From NCBI GenBank assembly GCA_964640665.1, contig CAZXHT010000001.1:151603-215602 (forward strand): DNA of 64,000 bases, given 5' to 3'. The notes below the pieces were generated by a model, which worked only from the letters and a program-made list of their open reading frames with translations, ran no database searches and was not told the origin of the DNA. Position numbers and translations under genes: made by a program. This DNA comes from DATKYQ01 sp964640665. Lineage in GTDB: Bacteria > Myxococcota > B64-G9. This document shows, piece after piece, positions 25,956-35,019 of the stretch (positions are counted from its first letter, which is position 1; the number at the start of each line of letters is the position of its first letter).

Positions 25956-26074
25956 CACGGTCCTCTGCGCACACAACGCACATGGCGGTTGCTGACCTAG
26001 TCGACGCTGTCGACGCTGCCGTTGTTGAAGTAGACGTACCATGCGTAGGACGAGTCGCCCGCATAGGACGACGA
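25956..26074 (-). repeat. DGR variable repeat VR2, carrying a nonsense mutation
   Basis: It aligns with TR with a constant offset of 690 and no gap. Thirteen core bases differ and all are template adenines (AAC to TAC, AGC, GAC or CGC; AAT to CAT; GAC to GTC). One change turns the AAG codon into TAG (25997-25999). The IMH-like 3' segment is identical to that of TR and VR1. Confidence 0.97.
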
Positions 26075-27988
26075 TGTCCAGAACCAATTCGAAGGCGTGC
26101 CGGGAAAAGCGACCGGATCAATCGACGGGTTCATTCTTCCGTAGTCCACTATGGACTGCAGCTCATACTCGTCAGGCAGGTACCAATCGGTATATCCGCC
26201 CCAGTCAAGACCGTCGCAGTATGTCAGGGCGTCTTGCCATGTGTGTGTTCCGGCGTCACTTCCCTGCCACACCAGGCCGGTCACGTTGTCGGTGACCACC
26301 GGCTGGCCGGCCACGGGCTCGGTGCGGGTGAAATCGGAATGACCCGAAGCCGGCGGCACCACGAAGTGCGCATAGCGTACGTTGCAACTTGCGTCACCAC
26401 AGGCGCCCGGGGATATGCAGACTCCCTCGTAGCAAACATCGTACCAGTAGTCGGGAGAGGTGACGGATTGACAGAATACGTAGTCCTGTTCATTCACGCC
26501 GACATCCGTGTCGTCGCAATCCAGCCCGTAATCGCAGTCCGCCCCAAATCCATCGCCATCTCCATCCACGCAGTTTGCACACCCGTTAGACGTCCAGTTG
26601 TACACATCGCCGTCGCAGTTGTCACTGCCCCCGCTTGCCAACGAGCCATACCCGTCCCCGTCCGCGTCAACCCCGCCTCCGTCGCAAATCAGATCTCCAT
26701 CGCAATTGTCATCAACGGCCGGGCCGATTTCGCAGGTCTCGACCGCGTCCGGATGCACCAGGGGATTTCCGTCGTCGCAGTCCACACCGGGGTTTGGACA
26801 ATTCTCTGTCCCGGTCTTTCCGTAGCCGTCGTGGTCGTCATCCAGACCCTCGTCCAATGCTCCATCGCAGTTGTTGTCAATACCATCGCAAACCTCGCCC
26901 GCAGCGGCATTGATGTTCGGGTCGCCGTCATCGCAATCCGCCACCACGGCGCTCCCATCTGTCGTCAGCGTCCCGCAGGTCGTGTAGCTGTCCCCGTCAC
27001 CATCGAAGCCGTTGTCGTACACACCGTCGCAGTCCTGATCCACGCCGTCACAAAGCTCGGCGATACCCGGATTTATCGCGGCGCTTCCGTCGTTGCAGTC
27101 CGCCGTGGTGGAGCTTCCATCCGTTGTTCGCGTGCCACAGGTCGTGTAACTGTCCCCGTCACCATCGAAGCCGTTATCGTACACACCGTCACAGTCCTGG
27201 TCCACGCCGTCACAAAGCTCGGCAACACCAGGATTGATGTCGGCATCGCCGTCGTCACAGTCGAAGACCAGGCCGGGACAGTCGGCAATCGGCTCTCCGC
27301 CCGGATATCCGTCGCCGTCGTTGTCCGTGAGCGGGCCTTTACACAGGTAGATATCGAACGCTTGCGGTTTGGTCGCCCGGCCGGATCCATCCTTTAATGA
27401 GAGCGCTATCTCGCGGGCGCCGTTGGCCCCCGAGATGTCCACGCTCGTGTGGGCGGCGAAGGGAATCTCTGTGGGGTTGCCGTTGTTTAGCGCTACCAGG
27501 ATTTTCTCGGGAGAAAAAAGATCCTGGTGATACGAGACGTCTACTGAAATCGTCTCCTGAGCGGCCAGGTAGTTTCCGCCGTTTACCACGAAGCTCGGCG
27601 CACGGGGCGTCTGCTTTGCGGTTGGTGCGCCATCGCGCGCCGTTTCTTCCTCGCCCCTGGATGCCGTCAGGCAATAGGCATACTCGGTCTCCGGCACCAC
27701 CTGCTCGTCTCGATACGACGTTTCGGTTATATCCAGGGTCGTAAGCAGCAGCATGTCCTTGCAGTTCGCATCCGGCGCTCCCTTGTAGATGCGGAAACTC
27801 TGCAGATCTTCTATTACCGGTTTATCCCAGGCCAGCTCGATTCCCACGCCGTAAACGACATCGGCCCTTAGATGAGCGTCAAGCGTCCCGTTTTCCGCGC
27901 TCACTACCGGGTTCGTCTCGTCGCGATCCACCGCGCAAGAGGCCGCTACCAGGGCCAGACACGCGCCGGCCAGGATTGCCCTTTTCAT
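25997..27988 (-). CDS. DGR target protein 2: FN3-MopE-DUF1566 lipoprotein, currently truncated
   Basis: The product is 663 aa from ATG 27988 to the TAG created inside VR2; with Lys at that codon it would be 677 aa, ending at 25955. Lipobox VAASC gives Cys18. A fibronectin-III-like domain lies at about 35-115 (IELAWDKPV...FRIYKG). A stalk of about six MopE-type putative Ca/metal-binding modules follows (about 230-520), including two near-identical 52-residue copies (AELCDGVDQDCDGVYDNGFDG). The C-terminal DUF1566 domain shares TEPVAGQPVVTDNVTGLVWQG and YCDGLDWGGYTDWYLPD with target 1. Its start forms TGATG with the stop of the upstream PEGA gene, so the two are coupled. Likely displayed on the outer surface on a stalk (inference). 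Confidence 0.92.
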   Translation of the reverse strand: MKRAILAGACLALVAASCAVDRDETNPVVSAENGTLDAHLRADVVYGVGIELAWDKPVIEDLQSFRIYKGAPDANCKDMLLLTTLDITETSYRDEQVVPETEYAYCLTASRGEEETARDGAPTAKQTPRAPSFVVNGGNYLAAQETISVDVSYHQDLFSPEKILVALNNGNPTEIPFAAHTSVDISGANGAREIALSLKDGSGRATKPQAFDIYLCKGPLTDNDGDGYPGGEPIADCPGLVFDCDDGDADINPGVAELCDGVDQDCDGVYDNGFDGDGDSYTTCGTRTTDGSSTTADCNDGSAAINPGIAELCDGVDQDCDGVYDNGFDGDGDSYTTCGTLTTDGSAVVADCDDGDPNINAAAGEVCDGIDNNCDGALDEGLDDDHDGYGKTGTENCPNPGVDCDDGNPLVHPDAVETCEIGPAVDDNCDGDLICDGGGVDADGDGYGSLASGGSDNCDGDVYNWTSNGCANCVDGDGDGFGADCDYGLDCDDTDVGVNEQDYVFCQSVTSPDYWYDVCYEGVCISPGACGDASCNVRYAHFVVPPASGHSDFTRTEPVAGQPVVTDNVTGLVWQGSDAGTHTWQDALTYCDGLDWGGYTDWYLPDEYELQSIVDYGRMNPSIDPVAFPGTPSNWFWTSSSYAGDSSYAWYVYFNNGSVDSVD
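26960..27265 (-). repeat. Tandem duplication in the MopE stalk of target 2
   Basis: Two copies about 156 bp apart are nearly identical at DNA level (both encode AELCDGVDQDCDGVYDNG plus a DGDGDSYTTCGT segment). The small divergence suggests recent stalk lengthening. Confidence 0.85.
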
Positions 27989-29751
27989 CAGAATTGCCCT
28001 CCCAACACGAATTGACCGCCGTTGCCCGCGGCCGCCGGCGCTGGTGACAGGTTCCAGGTCTGCCGGCGCTCGGGGGTGGTCGCAAAGCTGTAGATACTCC
28101 ATCCCAACGCCAGGGCCGCGACGCCGATGCTTGTGTAACCGCCGACTCTTCCCCATTGGGCTTGCTTGTCAAGGGAACGCGCGTCGTCCAGGGCCGCCTG
28201 GCCCGTCGCCTTGTCCAGCGCCTGCCGGTAGTCGGCGTAGGCGTCGTCGGCCGAGTGCTGGCTATCCGCGGCCCAGACCAGCAGGCCGGCGGAACCGCCC
28301 GCGGCCAGGACGCCCAGGGCCAGCGTTCCCCAGGCCTGCCAGCGCTTGGAAACGAGACGTTCTTTGTATGCGCTATAGGCGGGGAGCGGCTCCAGTTGCA
28401 GGTCTATCCTGCTGGATTGGCCCACCGGTATGTCCATCTCCTTTTCGATCGTCTTGTAGCCGTCCAGGACGACCACCAGCTTGCGCTTGCCGGGAGTGAC
28501 TTCTATCTCACCCGACCCGCTTCGCTCCGCGCGCAGATCCCCCGAACCCAGCGTCACCCTCGCCCCCGACTGGGTAATCGCAACCTGTACGGATACCGGC
28601 TTCGGTATGAGCTCAAGCTTTGTGACCTGCGGCGGCGCGCCCGGGAAGGCCGGCACTACCGGCACCTCGAACTCGTTCTCCAAGTAGTTCTCTTTTCCGG
28701 CCTTCACTGCCTGCTTTTCCCCGGCGGGCAAGACGACTTCCAGCGGGGCGCGGCCCAGCGATTTTTTGCCGATGAAGATTTCGCCGCCCGGGGGCACGGT
28801 GACCAGGCGAACCTTCCGCCCGGCCGAGAAGAGACGCAAGTTGACTTCGCGGGCCTCGCTTACCTGAACTTCTTTTTCCAGGGGCAGGTATCCCGCCAGC
28901 GAGAGTTTCAGCTTGTGCTTGCCGGGCCGCACCCGGCCAATCACGACGGGCGTGTTGCCCAGATCCTTGCCGTCCCAGGCCGCCCGCGCCTCGGGCGGAT
29001 CGCTGAAGAGGGTCACCCTGACAAGCTTTCCTGCCGCCAGCGGCAGGATCAAGCGGGCCACAGCGCCGCCCCGCACTTGAACGCTCTGTTTGCCCTTCAG
29101 TGCGCCCTTTTCCGCCTCGACGACGTGCCGACCCGAATCCAGGCTGCGGAGGGTCACGGGCGAGACGCCCGCGTCCTTGCCGTCGAGCTTCACTCGTGCG
29201 CCCGTCGGGACCGTCTTGATCAACAGGATGCCCACCCCGCCGCTGTCTTCCCCGCTCATCTCGGCCATGGGAATGCAGATCTTGTCCGCCAGTTGCTTGA
29301 CGGCGGCAAGCAGCGCCTTTTCGTCGCAAGTCGCCGCGACACTGGCGGCCTTCTCGGTGGCCGCCTTCTTCAGATCGTAGAGCATGGAGGTCAACTGGCA
29401 GCGGTCGCCGATCTTCAGGATCTTCGTGGCCAGCGTTTTCTGGGCGGCCAGCTCCCGGCCCAGCTCGATCTGGCACTTCTGGTCGTAGCACTGCTTGTAG
29501 CTTGCGATCTTTTGATTTCGTATTCGCGCCCTGATCTCGTCCCGGGGAAGCACCTGGTAGCTGCACTCGGCGACGAGCGTCGTCAGGTAGGTCGACATGT
29601 TGTCGAGCACCGCCCGCGGCAAATCGGGGCCGCGGTTCTCGATGTCGAACACGGCCATGATGGGCCGCTCACCCGCGCGCGCGGTTGAGGGCGACAAGAG
29701 CACGAGAGATAAAACAAGAGACACGAGAGACGATGTTCGCAGTACAGACAT
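27988..29751 (-). CDS. Secreted PEGA-domain protein leading the DGR operon
   Basis: The product is 587 aa from ATG 29751; the open frame upstream has no homology and no signal peptide. A signal peptide (about 1-27, STARA-G) is followed by a TolB/CsgG-like N-terminal domain (IMAVFDIENRGPDLP..., about 30-165). Three to four PEGA-like modules come next (VPTGARVKLDGKDAG; SDPPEARAAWDGKDLGNTP; VPPGGEIFIGKKSLGRAP). Two hydrophobic helices lie near the C-terminus (about 460-480 and 525-545). It is an envelope protein that may anchor or present target 2, with which it is translationally coupled (TGATG). This is inference from gene order only. Confidence 0.85.
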   Translation of the reverse strand: MSVLRTSSLVSLVLSLVLLSPSTARAGERPIMAVFDIENRGPDLPRAVLDNMSTYLTTLVAECSYQVLPRDEIRARIRNQKIASYKQCYDQKCQIELGRELAAQKTLATKILKIGDRCQLTSMLYDLKKAATEKAASVAATCDEKALLAAVKQLADKICIPMAEMSGEDSGGVGILLIKTVPTGARVKLDGKDAGVSPVTLRSLDSGRHVVEAEKGALKGKQSVQVRGGAVARLILPLAAGKLVRVTLFSDPPEARAAWDGKDLGNTPVVIGRVRPGKHKLKLSLAGYLPLEKEVQVSEAREVNLRLFSAGRKVRLVTVPPGGEIFIGKKSLGRAPLEVVLPAGEKQAVKAGKENYLENEFEVPVVPAFPGAPPQVTKLELIPKPVSVQVAITQSGARVTLGSGDLRAERSGSGEIEVTPGKRKLVVVLDGYKTIEKEMDIPVGQSSRIDLQLEPLPAYSAYKERLVSKRWQAWGTLALGVLAAGGSAGLLVWAADSQHSADDAYADYRQALDKATGQAALDDARSLDKQAQWGRVGGYTSIGVAALALGWSIYSFATTPERRQTWNLSPAPAAAGNGGQFVLGGQF

Positions 29752-29958
29752 GGTTCTTGGCCCCCGGAATAATTGTTTCGATCGGTCACACGCCGGCACG
29801 CTATTCAACGCGCCGAGTGTATCACAGCCGGTCTGCCACGAAAGATTTTTTTCGTCCGAATGCCGCAAGGCAGTCGTCTCTCGACAATTATTCCTTGATT
29901 ACGACCGGTCGATGGCGTATTACCCGGCGACCATGACGGCCCGGAAAGGAGGCGGCAG

Positions 29959-32037
29959 GTGGCACCGGGCGCAAGCAGGCTTCGGAATATCGGCATCTCC
30001 GCTCATATCGACAGCGGCAAGACCACGCTGACCGAGCGCATCCTTTTCTACGCCAAGCGCATCCGCAAGATGCACGAGGTGCATGGCGCCGACAAGGTCG
30101 GGGCCACCATGGATTCGATGGAACTCGAGCGCGAGCGCGGCATCACCATCGCCTCGGCGGCCACCTACTGCAGCTGGGCCGATCACCAGATCAACATCAT
30201 CGACACGCCCGGGCACGTCGACTTCACCATCGAGGTCGAGCGCGCCCTGCGCGTGCTGGACGGGGCCGTACTGGTGTTGTGCGCCGTGGCTGGAGTCCAG
30301 AGCCAGTCATTGACCGTCGACCGCCAGATGCGACGCTACCGTGTACCCCGCCTGGCCTTCGTCAACAAGTGCGACCGGGTCGGGGCCGATCCCGCCCGGG
30401 TGCGCGACCAGATCCGCGACAAGCTGGGACTCAACCCCGTTTTGCTGCAGTTGCCCATCGGACTGGAAGACCGCTTCGAGGGTCTGGTCGACCTTGTCGA
30501 GATGCGGGCGCTGTTCTTCGAGGGCGAATCAGGGGAGCTGGTGCGCTACGAGCCCATTCCCGCCTCGCTCGAGCAAAAGGCAGCCTCCGCCCGCGAAGAA
30601 ATGCTTGATAGCGTCTCGATGTTTTCGGATGAACTGACCGAGGCCGTGATCGAGGGACTGGTCGAGCCTGCGGAAATCAGGCGCGCCATCCGGCAGGCAA
30701 CGCTGAAACACCAGCTTCTGCCGGTGTTGCTCGGCTCGGCCTACAAGAACAAGGGCGTTCAGCTTTTGCTGGACGCGGTCATAAGCTACTTGCCCGCCCC
30801 CGAGGACGTGATTAACACGGCCGTCGATCTCGAGCACGAAGATCGGGTCGTAGAGCTTTCGGGCCGTACCGACGACCCGCCGGTGGCGCTGGCCTTCAAG
30901 ATCGAGGACACCCGCTACGGGCAGCTCACTTACCTGCGCATCTACCAGGGCCGGCTCTCACGGGAGGCGACGATCGTCAACTCGCGCAGCGGCAAGAGGC
31001 AGCGTATCGGCCGCCTGGTGCGCATGCACGCCGACCGGATGGAAGAGATCGGCGCAGGCTCGGCCGGCGACATCGTGGCCATGTTCGGAGTGAATTGCCG
31101 TTCGGGAGACACCTTCACCGACGGGAGTCTCGAACTATCGATGACCTCGATGCACGTGCCCGAAACGGTCATCTCGCTGTCGGTTGCGCCGGTCGACTCG
31201 AGCGACGAGGACAAGCTATCCAAGGCGCTCAGGAGGTTCTCGAGGGAGGATCCAACCTTCCGCGTGCGCACGGATGAAGAATCGGGTGAAACCATCATCT
31301 CGGGCATGGGCGAACTTCATCTGGATGTCTATCTCGAACGCATGCGGCGCGAGTACCAGGCGCGGATCAACGTCTCGCCTCCCCAGGTGGCCTACCGCGA
31401 GTCGATTGGCAAGCCGGTTCGCTTCGATTACACGCACAAGAAGCAAACGGGCGGGGCCGGCCAGTACGGCCGGGTGATGGGCACCATCGAGCCGCTCACC
31501 CGGGGCGAATTCGACTTCGTCGACAATGTCAAGGGCGGCGCCATCCCCAAGCAGTTCATTCCTGCGGTCGAAAAGGGATTTCAGATGATGCGGCATAAGG
31601 GACCGTTGATCGGGGCCCCCATGGTGCAAGTCCGGGTTACGCTCGAAGACGGCCGTTCGCACCCGGTGGACTCCAAGGAGGTCGCCTTCCTGGAGGCCGC
31701 CAAGGGCGCCTGGCGCGAGGAAATCGGACACGCCAAGCCGCGAATCCTCGAACCCGTAATGCGCGTGGTGGTCGAAAGCCCCTCTGACTTCGCAGGCCCG
31801 GTACTGGCCACCCTCAATCAGCGCCGCGGGGTAATCGCCGGCCAGCAGGAAGCGGCCCACCAGTGCCGCATCGAGTCCGAAGTGCCGCTGGCCGAGATGT
31901 TCGGCTACGCCACCGTGCTGCGCTCGGCTACCGAGGGCAAGGCGGAGTTCAGTATGGAGTTCGCGCGCTACCAGACAGTCCCGGAGAACATCGCTAGGGC
32001 GCTCATCGAAGAGGCCCGCGCGGGCAAGCCGGGATGA
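29959..32037 (+). CDS. Elongation factor G paralogue
   Basis: The product is 692 aa with a GTG start (29959) behind GGAGG. The GTPase domain has AHIDSGKTT, the RGITI switch, DTPGH and NKCD (the usual NKMD has Met). Domains II-V follow in the normal order, including ISGMGELHLDVYLERM and the HKKQTGGAGQYGRV loop of domain IV. EF-G moves tRNAs after peptide transfer. It is not in a str operon here, so it may be one of the spd-type EF-G paralogues found in spirochaetes, planctomycetes and deltaproteobacteria; a tree would decide. It is followed by a P-loop gene 14 bp on. Confidence 0.93.
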   Translation: MAPGASRLRNIGISAHIDSGKTTLTERILFYAKRIRKMHEVHGADKVGATMDSMELERERGITIASAATYCSWADHQINIIDTPGHVDFTIEVERALRVLDGAVLVLCAVAGVQSQSLTVDRQMRRYRVPRLAFVNKCDRVGADPARVRDQIRDKLGLNPVLLQLPIGLEDRFEGLVDLVEMRALFFEGESGELVRYEPIPASLEQKAASAREEMLDSVSMFSDELTEAVIEGLVEPAEIRRAIRQATLKHQLLPVLLGSAYKNKGVQLLLDAVISYLPAPEDVINTAVDLEHEDRVVELSGRTDDPPVALAFKIEDTRYGQLTYLRIYQGRLSREATIVNSRSGKRQRIGRLVRMHADRMEEIGAGSAGDIVAMFGVNCRSGDTFTDGSLELSMTSMHVPETVISLSVAPVDSSDEDKLSKALRRFSREDPTFRVRTDEESGETIISGMGELHLDVYLERMRREYQARINVSPPQVAYRESIGKPVRFDYTHKKQTGGAGQYGRVMGTIEPLTRGEFDFVDNVKGGAIPKQFIPAVEKGFQMMRHKGPLIGAPMVQVRVTLEDGRSHPVDSKEVAFLEAAKGAWREEIGHAKPRILEPVMRVVVESPSDFAGPVLATLNQRRGVIAGQQEAAHQCRIESEVPLAEMFGYATVLRSATEGKAEFSMEFARYQTVPENIARALIEEARAGKPG

Positions 32038-32051
32038 GACGGGGAGGAATC

Positions 32052-33302
32052 GTGGCCGAGACGAATTACAAGCAAAACGAAACCCTGTCGAAGTGGATCG
32101 AGCGACAGACCGGCCGGCACCCTGAAAACGACATGCCCGCGGCCGTACTGGCGCGGCCGGGTGTCGGCAAGACCGCTTTTCTTATCCAACTCGCCCTGGA
32201 TGAGCTTCTGGAAGGCGGCGAGGTACTGCATGTCGCTTTGGGTTCGAACCTGACCCGTGTCGAGGCGCGCTACGACGAGCTTCTGGCCGAGCGCCTGCAG
32301 GCGCGTGATTCCGCGGAACGTGAGCGGATCCAGGTTGAGACCGGCCGCCGGCGGGCTATCCAGGCCTTGCTCGATGGAGATCTCACGGCCGATCGCCTGT
32401 CAGCCATCCTGAAAAGCTATCACCAGCACCTGGGTTTGAACCCCGGCCTGGTGCTTATCGACGGCGCCGACCTGGCCCAACTGGCCGACCGGCTCAAGGC
32501 CATGGCCGAGGCGACAGAGCGCTACGGCGCCCGCCTATGGCTGAGTTTTAACATACACCGTGACCAGTCCGGGGCGGACCTCGGCCGAATACCAAATCAA
32601 ATTGCCGCCGGCTTTTATCCTGTGATCTTGCTGCTGCCCCAGGGAGAACTTATCCGGGCGCGGTTGCTGGCGGCCGACGCCGAAAAAAAAGGCGAGCAGC
32701 TTGACCTAGATCCCGGCACGTTGGCCCCCGTTTCCGGCGGCGGCAAGGCGGTTCGCCGCGCAGCCGAATTCACCCTGCTGTCCGGAGCGGCGGACGGCGC
32801 TGAGTTGGCCTTCGGAGAATGCGCCGAACGGCACGGACTTGCCGAGCGCAACTTCTCGTTCGCCGGCCGCCAAACCAGCCGTCAGCGCGGACTGGTGGTA
32901 CTCGAACCCGGCGAGTTGGCTCTGGGCGATGTAAGTTTCGCCTATCTGCGCGCGCGAATGAAGCGCGACTTCGAACCCAGCCAGAGATTTCGAAAAGTGC
33001 TTCAATCCATATGGCATCAGGTCAACCCCGCCGGCGAGGTCTTTTGCGTAGGAGTGGTTCAGAAGGGCGGCACCGTCAAGGGCGGCACCGGCTGGGCCGT
33101 CGAACTGGCCAAGAAACAAAACAAGCCGATCTGGGTCTACGATCAGCAGCTTAACACCTGGTACGAGTGGTTCGGGCACGACTGGCGCGCCTGCGATCCG
33201 CCGCTGATAAGCCACTACCGCTTCTGCGGCACCGGCACACGCCATCTCACCGAGCACGGTCGCCAGGCCATCGAGGAGCTCTTCGCCCGTTCATTCGGAT
33301 GA
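32052..33302 (+). CDS. RecA-like P-loop ATPase fused to a possible SLOG-type domain
   Basis: The product is 416 aa. GTG 32052 is preferred because GGGGAGGA lies 4-5 bp upstream; an ATG at 32034 would overlap the EF-G stop. The N-terminal half has Walker A ARPGVGKTAFL and Walker B LVLIDGAD, like RecA/DnaB-fold ATPases. The C-terminal about 150 residues (VCVG..GGTVKGGTGWAVELAKK, then WVYDQQLNTWYEW and FCGTGTRHLTEHGRQAI) resemble Rossmannoid nucleotide-binding (SLOG/YspA-type) domains; that assignment is tentative. Downstream of EF-G it may share its transcript. The 3' end overlaps the convergent glycosyltransferase gene by 12 bp. Confidence 0.7.
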   Translation: MAETNYKQNETLSKWIERQTGRHPENDMPAAVLARPGVGKTAFLIQLALDELLEGGEVLHVALGSNLTRVEARYDELLAERLQARDSAERERIQVETGRRRAIQALLDGDLTADRLSAILKSYHQHLGLNPGLVLIDGADLAQLADRLKAMAEATERYGARLWLSFNIHRDQSGADLGRIPNQIAAGFYPVILLLPQGELIRARLLAADAEKKGEQLDLDPGTLAPVSGGGKAVRRAAEFTLLSGAADGAELAFGECAERHGLAERNFSFAGRQTSRQRGLVVLEPGELALGDVSFAYLRARMKRDFEPSQRFRKVLQSIWHQVNPAGEVFCVGVVQKGGTVKGGTGWAVELAKKQNKPIWVYDQQLNTWYEWFGHDWRACDPPLISHYRFCGTGTRHLTEHGRQAIEELFARSFG

Positions 33303-34346
33303 CGTCCGTGAAAGAAGTTTTCGACAAGCATCCGACGCCTGCTCCACCTCTTTGATGTCCGAACCGGGAGATGCGAGGTTTATCACCCGGGAGTAAGGAT
33401 GCCCCCAACGATCTGGATCTCCCGAGGCAAACAGGCATACCGTCGGTGTGCCCAGCGCCACGGCCAGGTGCATGGGTCCGGTATCGTTGGTCACAACCAG
33501 GTCCAGTCCGCGCATCAATGCGGCCAGTTCATCCACTGAAGTCATGGGAGCCGCGGTCAGTCCATGGGGAATCGCCGAGAGCAGCTCATCGCGCAGGCTC
33601 TCTTCCCCCGGCCCCCAGAGTGCCACCAGGCTTCCAGCCCCTGAAGACAGAAGTCGTTTGCCCAACTCAACGTAGTAATCCAACGGCCAGCGGCGTTCCT
33701 GCTTGCGGGAGCCGGCCCAGATGCCGACTCTCGGCCTGCCGGCCCCCTTCATGAGCAGCCACTGCTCCCAGTCGCCCTTGTGCCCGGCGCCCATCGAGGA
33801 ACGCAGTTCGGGCGGCTCCATTTCAATCCCAAGCGGGACAAGCAGGCGCATTCGCTGTGCGAGTTCGTGCTCGTTGGCGGGTCCTGGGCGAACCACGATC
33901 GTGTGAAAACCACTTTGTGCGCCCCGATTGAAGCCGATACGCACGGGTGCGCCCGAGTAATAGGTCAAGGCGGCGTGGGTATGTGAAAACTCGTGCCAGG
34001 CACTGGCGTCCAGTGCAACCTGATAGCCGATGGATCGAACCTCGGAAATCGTTTTTCGCCACAGTCCGTGTCTTTTGAAGAACCATCTCTTGTCCAGTTT
34101 GTGCCGCCAGCTAATCCCCTGCAACCTGTCGGCCACTTGTTCCGACCTGGAGCTGGACAACAAGCCCAGCTTGGCGCCGGGCAAGCCCTGAGCAAGCGCA
34201 TCCAACAACGACTGCAAGGTTAATAGATTTCCCACGCGCTCGTCGACGCGCACTACCAGAATTCTGTCAGCCTCACACGGAAGAACCAGCTCCGACGTAC
34301 GCGCCGCAAACAAGCGCCTGGCCAACCAGTAGAAAGCCCTCGACAT
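33291..34346 (-). CDS. Glycosyltransferase family 9 (heptosyltransferase-like)
   Basis: The product is 351 aa with a GT-B fold. The start has ILVVRVDERVGNLLTLQ (like the GDxxL/T opening of ADP-heptose transferases). The C-terminal donor site has VGIWAGSRKQERRWP and VVTNDTGPMHLAVALGTPTVCLF, the GT9 signature. It probably adds a sugar to lipopolysaccharide core or another surface glycan at the inner face of the cytoplasmic membrane; the exact donor is not readable. It stands 15 bp downstream of ferritin and may be read from the ferritin promoter. Confidence 0.9.
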   Translation of the reverse strand: MSRAFYWLARRLFAARTSELVLPCEADRILVVRVDERVGNLLTLQSLLDALAQGLPGAKLGLLSSSRSEQVADRLQGISWRHKLDKRWFFKRHGLWRKTISEVRSIGYQVALDASAWHEFSHTHAALTYYSGAPVRIGFNRGAQSGFHTIVVRPGPANEHELAQRMRLLVPLGIEMEPPELRSSMGAGHKGDWEQWLLMKGAGRPRVGIWAGSRKQERRWPLDYYVELGKRLLSSGAGSLVALWGPGEESLRDELLSAIPHGLTAAPMTSVDELAALMRGLDLVVTNDTGPMHLAVALGTPTVCLFASGDPDRWGHPYSRVINLASPGSDIKEVEQASDACRKLLSRTSSE

Positions 34347-34361
34347 GATATCGATAATATC

Positions 34362-34898
34362 TCAGACCTGTGCTGTCAGAACGTTAATCTTCAGATCCGG
34401 CGGCAAGTTGAACGCCCTCAGGGCCATCTCGCGATCGAGCATGAACAGCCCGCTGCCCTGGGTTCCCGCCAGCTTGAGCTTCTGCACCACGCCGTCGGCC
34501 GTGCTCTCTTCCTCGACCTGCTCGGACACAAACCATTGCAGGAAATTATTCGAGGCGTGGTCACGCTCGTCTATTGCAAGGTTTACCAGATGGTCGATCA
34601 TGCCGCTGACCTTCCGCTCATGCTGATAGGCGGCTTCGAAGGCATTCAGCGGAGATTCCCACTGGCGGGTCGGCTTTTCGATGGTCTCCAGTGTAACCCT
34701 GCCGCCGCGCTCTTCGATGTAGCCGTAGATCTTCATGGCGTGATACAGTTCCTCTAGCGCCTGGACCTTCATCCAAGCGGCGAATCCCGCCAGGTTCAAA
34801 GACTGGAAGTAGGCGGACATCGAAAGATAAAGATAAGAAGAGAACATCTCTGCGTTGATCTGTTCGTTGAGGGCCTTTTCTACTTTTTCATTGAGCAT
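34362..34898 (-). CDS. Ferritin
   Basis: The product is 178 aa, a non-haem ferritin that oxidises and stores iron as a 24-mer. Ferroxidase ligands are visible: Glu in NEQINAEMFSSYLYLSM, the ExxH pair in LEELYHAMK, Glu in FEAAYQHE, and the AIDERDHASNNFLQWFVSEQVEEE pattern. The start is preceded by AAGGAG. A canonical sigma-54 promoter (34957-34972, minus strand) lies about 60 bp upstream, placing the gene in the island regulated from 38578. The shared upstream region is divergent with the thioredoxin-ferritin fusion. Confidence 0.94.
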   Translation of the reverse strand: MLNEKVEKALNEQINAEMFSSYLYLSMSAYFQSLNLAGFAAWMKVQALEELYHAMKIYGYIEERGGRVTLETIEKPTRQWESPLNAFEAAYQHERKVSGMIDHLVNLAIDERDHASNNFLQWFVSEQVEEESTADGVVQKLKLAGTQGSGLFMLDREMALRAFNLPPDLKINVLTAQV

Positions 34899-34956
34899 GA
34901 TTTTTCTCCTTTTCGTTTTTTATGCAATCAGGAACTATGGCACCTGATGGCATTTA

Positions 34957-34972
34957 AGCAAGTCGTGTGCCA
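34957..34972 (-). promoter_or_regulatory. Sigma-54 (-24/-12) promoter of ferritin
   Basis: On the minus strand the sequence reads TGGCACACGACTTGCT. The GG (34971-34970) and GC (34959-34958) are exactly 10 bp apart, matching the consensus TGGCACRNNNNTTGCW. Predicted start of transcription is near 34946. Confidence 0.88.
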
Positions 34973-35019
34973 TATTTCACAGTTTGCCTAAAGTACTGAT
35001 TATTGGCCTCTCGAAAAAA

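Noticed and set aside
28156..29688. Long plus-strand frame opposite the PEGA protein
   Set aside because: It has no recognisable domain and runs antisense to a gene with signal peptide and PEGA modules.
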